From the NCBI GenBank assembly GCA_028704295.1, contig JAQVLF010000030.1, positions 1 through 6,437 of the forward strand: a stretch of 6,437 nucleotides of DNA, written 5' to 3'. The translations under genes were made by a program, and so were the position numbers. The notes beneath the pieces were generated by a model that was not told where the DNA came from, made no database searches, and saw nothing but the letters and a program-made list of their open reading frames with translations. Source of the DNA: Minisyncoccota bacterium (lineage in GTDB: Bacteria > Patescibacteriota > Minisyncoccia > Minisyncoccales > Minisyncoccaceae). The stretch's first letter is position 1. The number at the start of each line of letters is the position of its first letter. Positions 5,802 through 6,437 of the stretch are shown here, piece by piece.

Positions 5802-6167
5802 TAAAAGAAGTTGGATTTGATTTTTCTTGGGGCGAAGTAAAAGTTTGGGCGCTTGGATTGCTCAAATGGATATTAAAGAATTAATATGGCATTTTGATGT
5901 GCCTTTTTGGCCATATAATGGAGAGGATTATAATCTTAGTCCAAGGCAGGTAATTGATGATCCGCAGAAATACAAAGAAGAATATGAGAGAACTTTAAAA
6001 GCTGATCTTAGCTATCCAATTGATATCCAATTGATATAATGAAAAATAAAGGAAGGTGGGTTATACTTGACGGATTGCATCGTTTAATGAAATTATATAT
6101 TCAAGGAAACAAGATTATTAATGTAAGAATTATTCCAAGGGGAAAAATTCCAGAAATTGTAGAATAA
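5765..6167 (+). pseudogene. Frameshifted ParB/sulfiredoxin-fold-like gene (DGxHR)
   Basis: Three consecutive frames make one protein. Segment one runs to about 5854 and includes IKEVGFDFSWGEVKVWAL. Segment two, from about 5857 in the frame one base earlier, reads IAQMDIKELIWHFDVPFWPY and continues through a Pro/Arg-rich region to DLSYPIDI. Segment three (ATG 6039 to TAA 6165-6167) reads MKNKGRWVILDGLHRLMKLY and ends IIPRGKIPEIVE. DGLHR (6069-6083) matches the DGxHR motif of ParB-like and sulfiredoxin-fold domains. The first break is a 1-nt loss near 5855-5859; the second is an 11-bp tandem duplication at 6013-6037. Deleting one repeat copy restores YPIDIMKNKGRW without a gap. The segment-two stop and the segment-three ATG overlap (TAATG, 6037-6041), so reinitiation could still make a C-terminal 42-residue piece. 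The true start is unclear; a TAG at 5756 bounds the first segment. Function unknown. Confidence 0.65.
6013..6037 (+). repeat. 11-bp tandem duplication (2.3 copies)
   Basis: The unit TATCCAATTGA occurs at 6013-6023 and 6024-6034, perfect copies, followed by TAT. Eleven is not a multiple of three, so the duplication shifts frame and brings in the TAA at 6037-6039. Each unit contains the palindrome CCAATTG-like core CAATTG. Replication slippage is the simplest origin. Confidence 0.85.
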
Positions 6168-6170
6168 TAT

Positions 6171-6437
6171 ATGGAAACAATTAATGTTAAAAAAGTTGAA
6201 GATTTGTCAGATGCGAGGGAAATAAGGCGCAAGGTTTTTCAGATAGAGCAAGGGGTTAGTGAGGAGTCGGATTTTGATGGATATGACGATAATTCAGATC
6301 AATTCGTCGTATATATTGGCAAAAAAGCGGTTGGAACATTGAGAGTTAGATACTTCGAGAAAGAATTTGCGAGGATAGAGAGGGTCGCTGTTTTAAAAGA
6401 GTGCAGAGGGGAAAGGTATTGGAGGAAGACTTATAAA
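6171..6437 (+). CDS. GNAT-family N-acetyltransferase, 5' part, out of frame in motif A
   Basis: ATG 6171 starts 3 bp after the preceding stop. The first 80 residues read as a GNAT of the ElaA-like type: REIRRKVFQIEQGVSEESDF (16-35), then FDGYDD, FVVYIGKKAVGTLRVRYF (core strands), and IERVAVLKECRG leading into motif A. GNATs transfer acetyl from acetyl-CoA to an amine; the acceptor is unknown. Motif A should read RGKGIG. Here AGA is followed by GGGG (6408-6411), one G too many, so the frame turns to ERYWRKTYK; dropping one G gives RGKGIGGRLI. The gene is thus frameshifted, or the sequence has a homopolymer error, and it runs off the window. No frame shift is seen before this point. The family call is strong; whether it is functional cannot be told. 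Confidence 0.78.
   Translation, partial: METINVKKVEDLSDAREIRRKVFQIEQGVSEESDFDGYDDNSDQFVVYIGKKAVGTLRVRYFEKEFARIERVAVLKECRGERYWRKTYK

Overview
AT-rich window from a bacterium. Two clear sigma70-type promoters (one with an extended -10) and hairpin-plus-U-run terminators argue for bacteria over archaea. UGA is used as a real stop at the end of the longest gene, so the code is standard or table 11. Almost no start codon has a Shine-Dalgarno sequence. AT richness, Lys/Asn/Ile-rich proteins and gene content would fit a candidate-phylum (Patescibacteria-like) genome, but that is a guess and the taxon is not determined here. All recognisable genes lie on the + strand.

Layout. (a) 1-61: possible last codons of an upstream gene. 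(b) 62-230: promoter region with two direct repeats, a dyad touching the -35 box, and TTGTCA-N17-TACTAT. (c) 231-1170: two overlapping genes, a Panacea/SocA-like (DUF4065) antitoxin-type protein followed by an unrecognised basic 146-aa protein in the usual toxin position. (d) 1171-1475: 305-bp intergenic region with two candidate terminators, a good promoter, and a third copy of the motif seen in (b). (e) 1476-5456: a tight three-gene operon (gaps of 5 and 4 bp) encoding an AAA/ABC-type ATPase, a small RloB-like protein with TOPRIM-like motifs, and a 713-aa TOTE-type archaeo-eukaryotic primase fused to a superfamily II helicase. (f) 5457-6437: damaged genes, namely an AAA_14-type ATPase remnant with an in-frame stop, a ParB/sulfiredoxin-fold-like gene broken by a 1-nt shift and an 11-bp tandem duplication, and the start of a GNAT acetyltransferase whose motif A is out of frame by one G.

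How it fits together. The window looks like a small defence island: a toxin-antitoxin-like pair beside a composite operon that joins an ATPase-plus-TOPRIM module (organised like RloA/RloB, AbiL and PARIS) to a TOTE primase-helicase. That three-gene combination is the best candidate for an undescribed system. A motif CATG-N3-RTTTTGTA occurs upstream of both promoters, hinting at shared control. The intact defence genes contrast with four independent lesions in the last 900 bp, which means either real decay of neighbouring genes or local sequence error.
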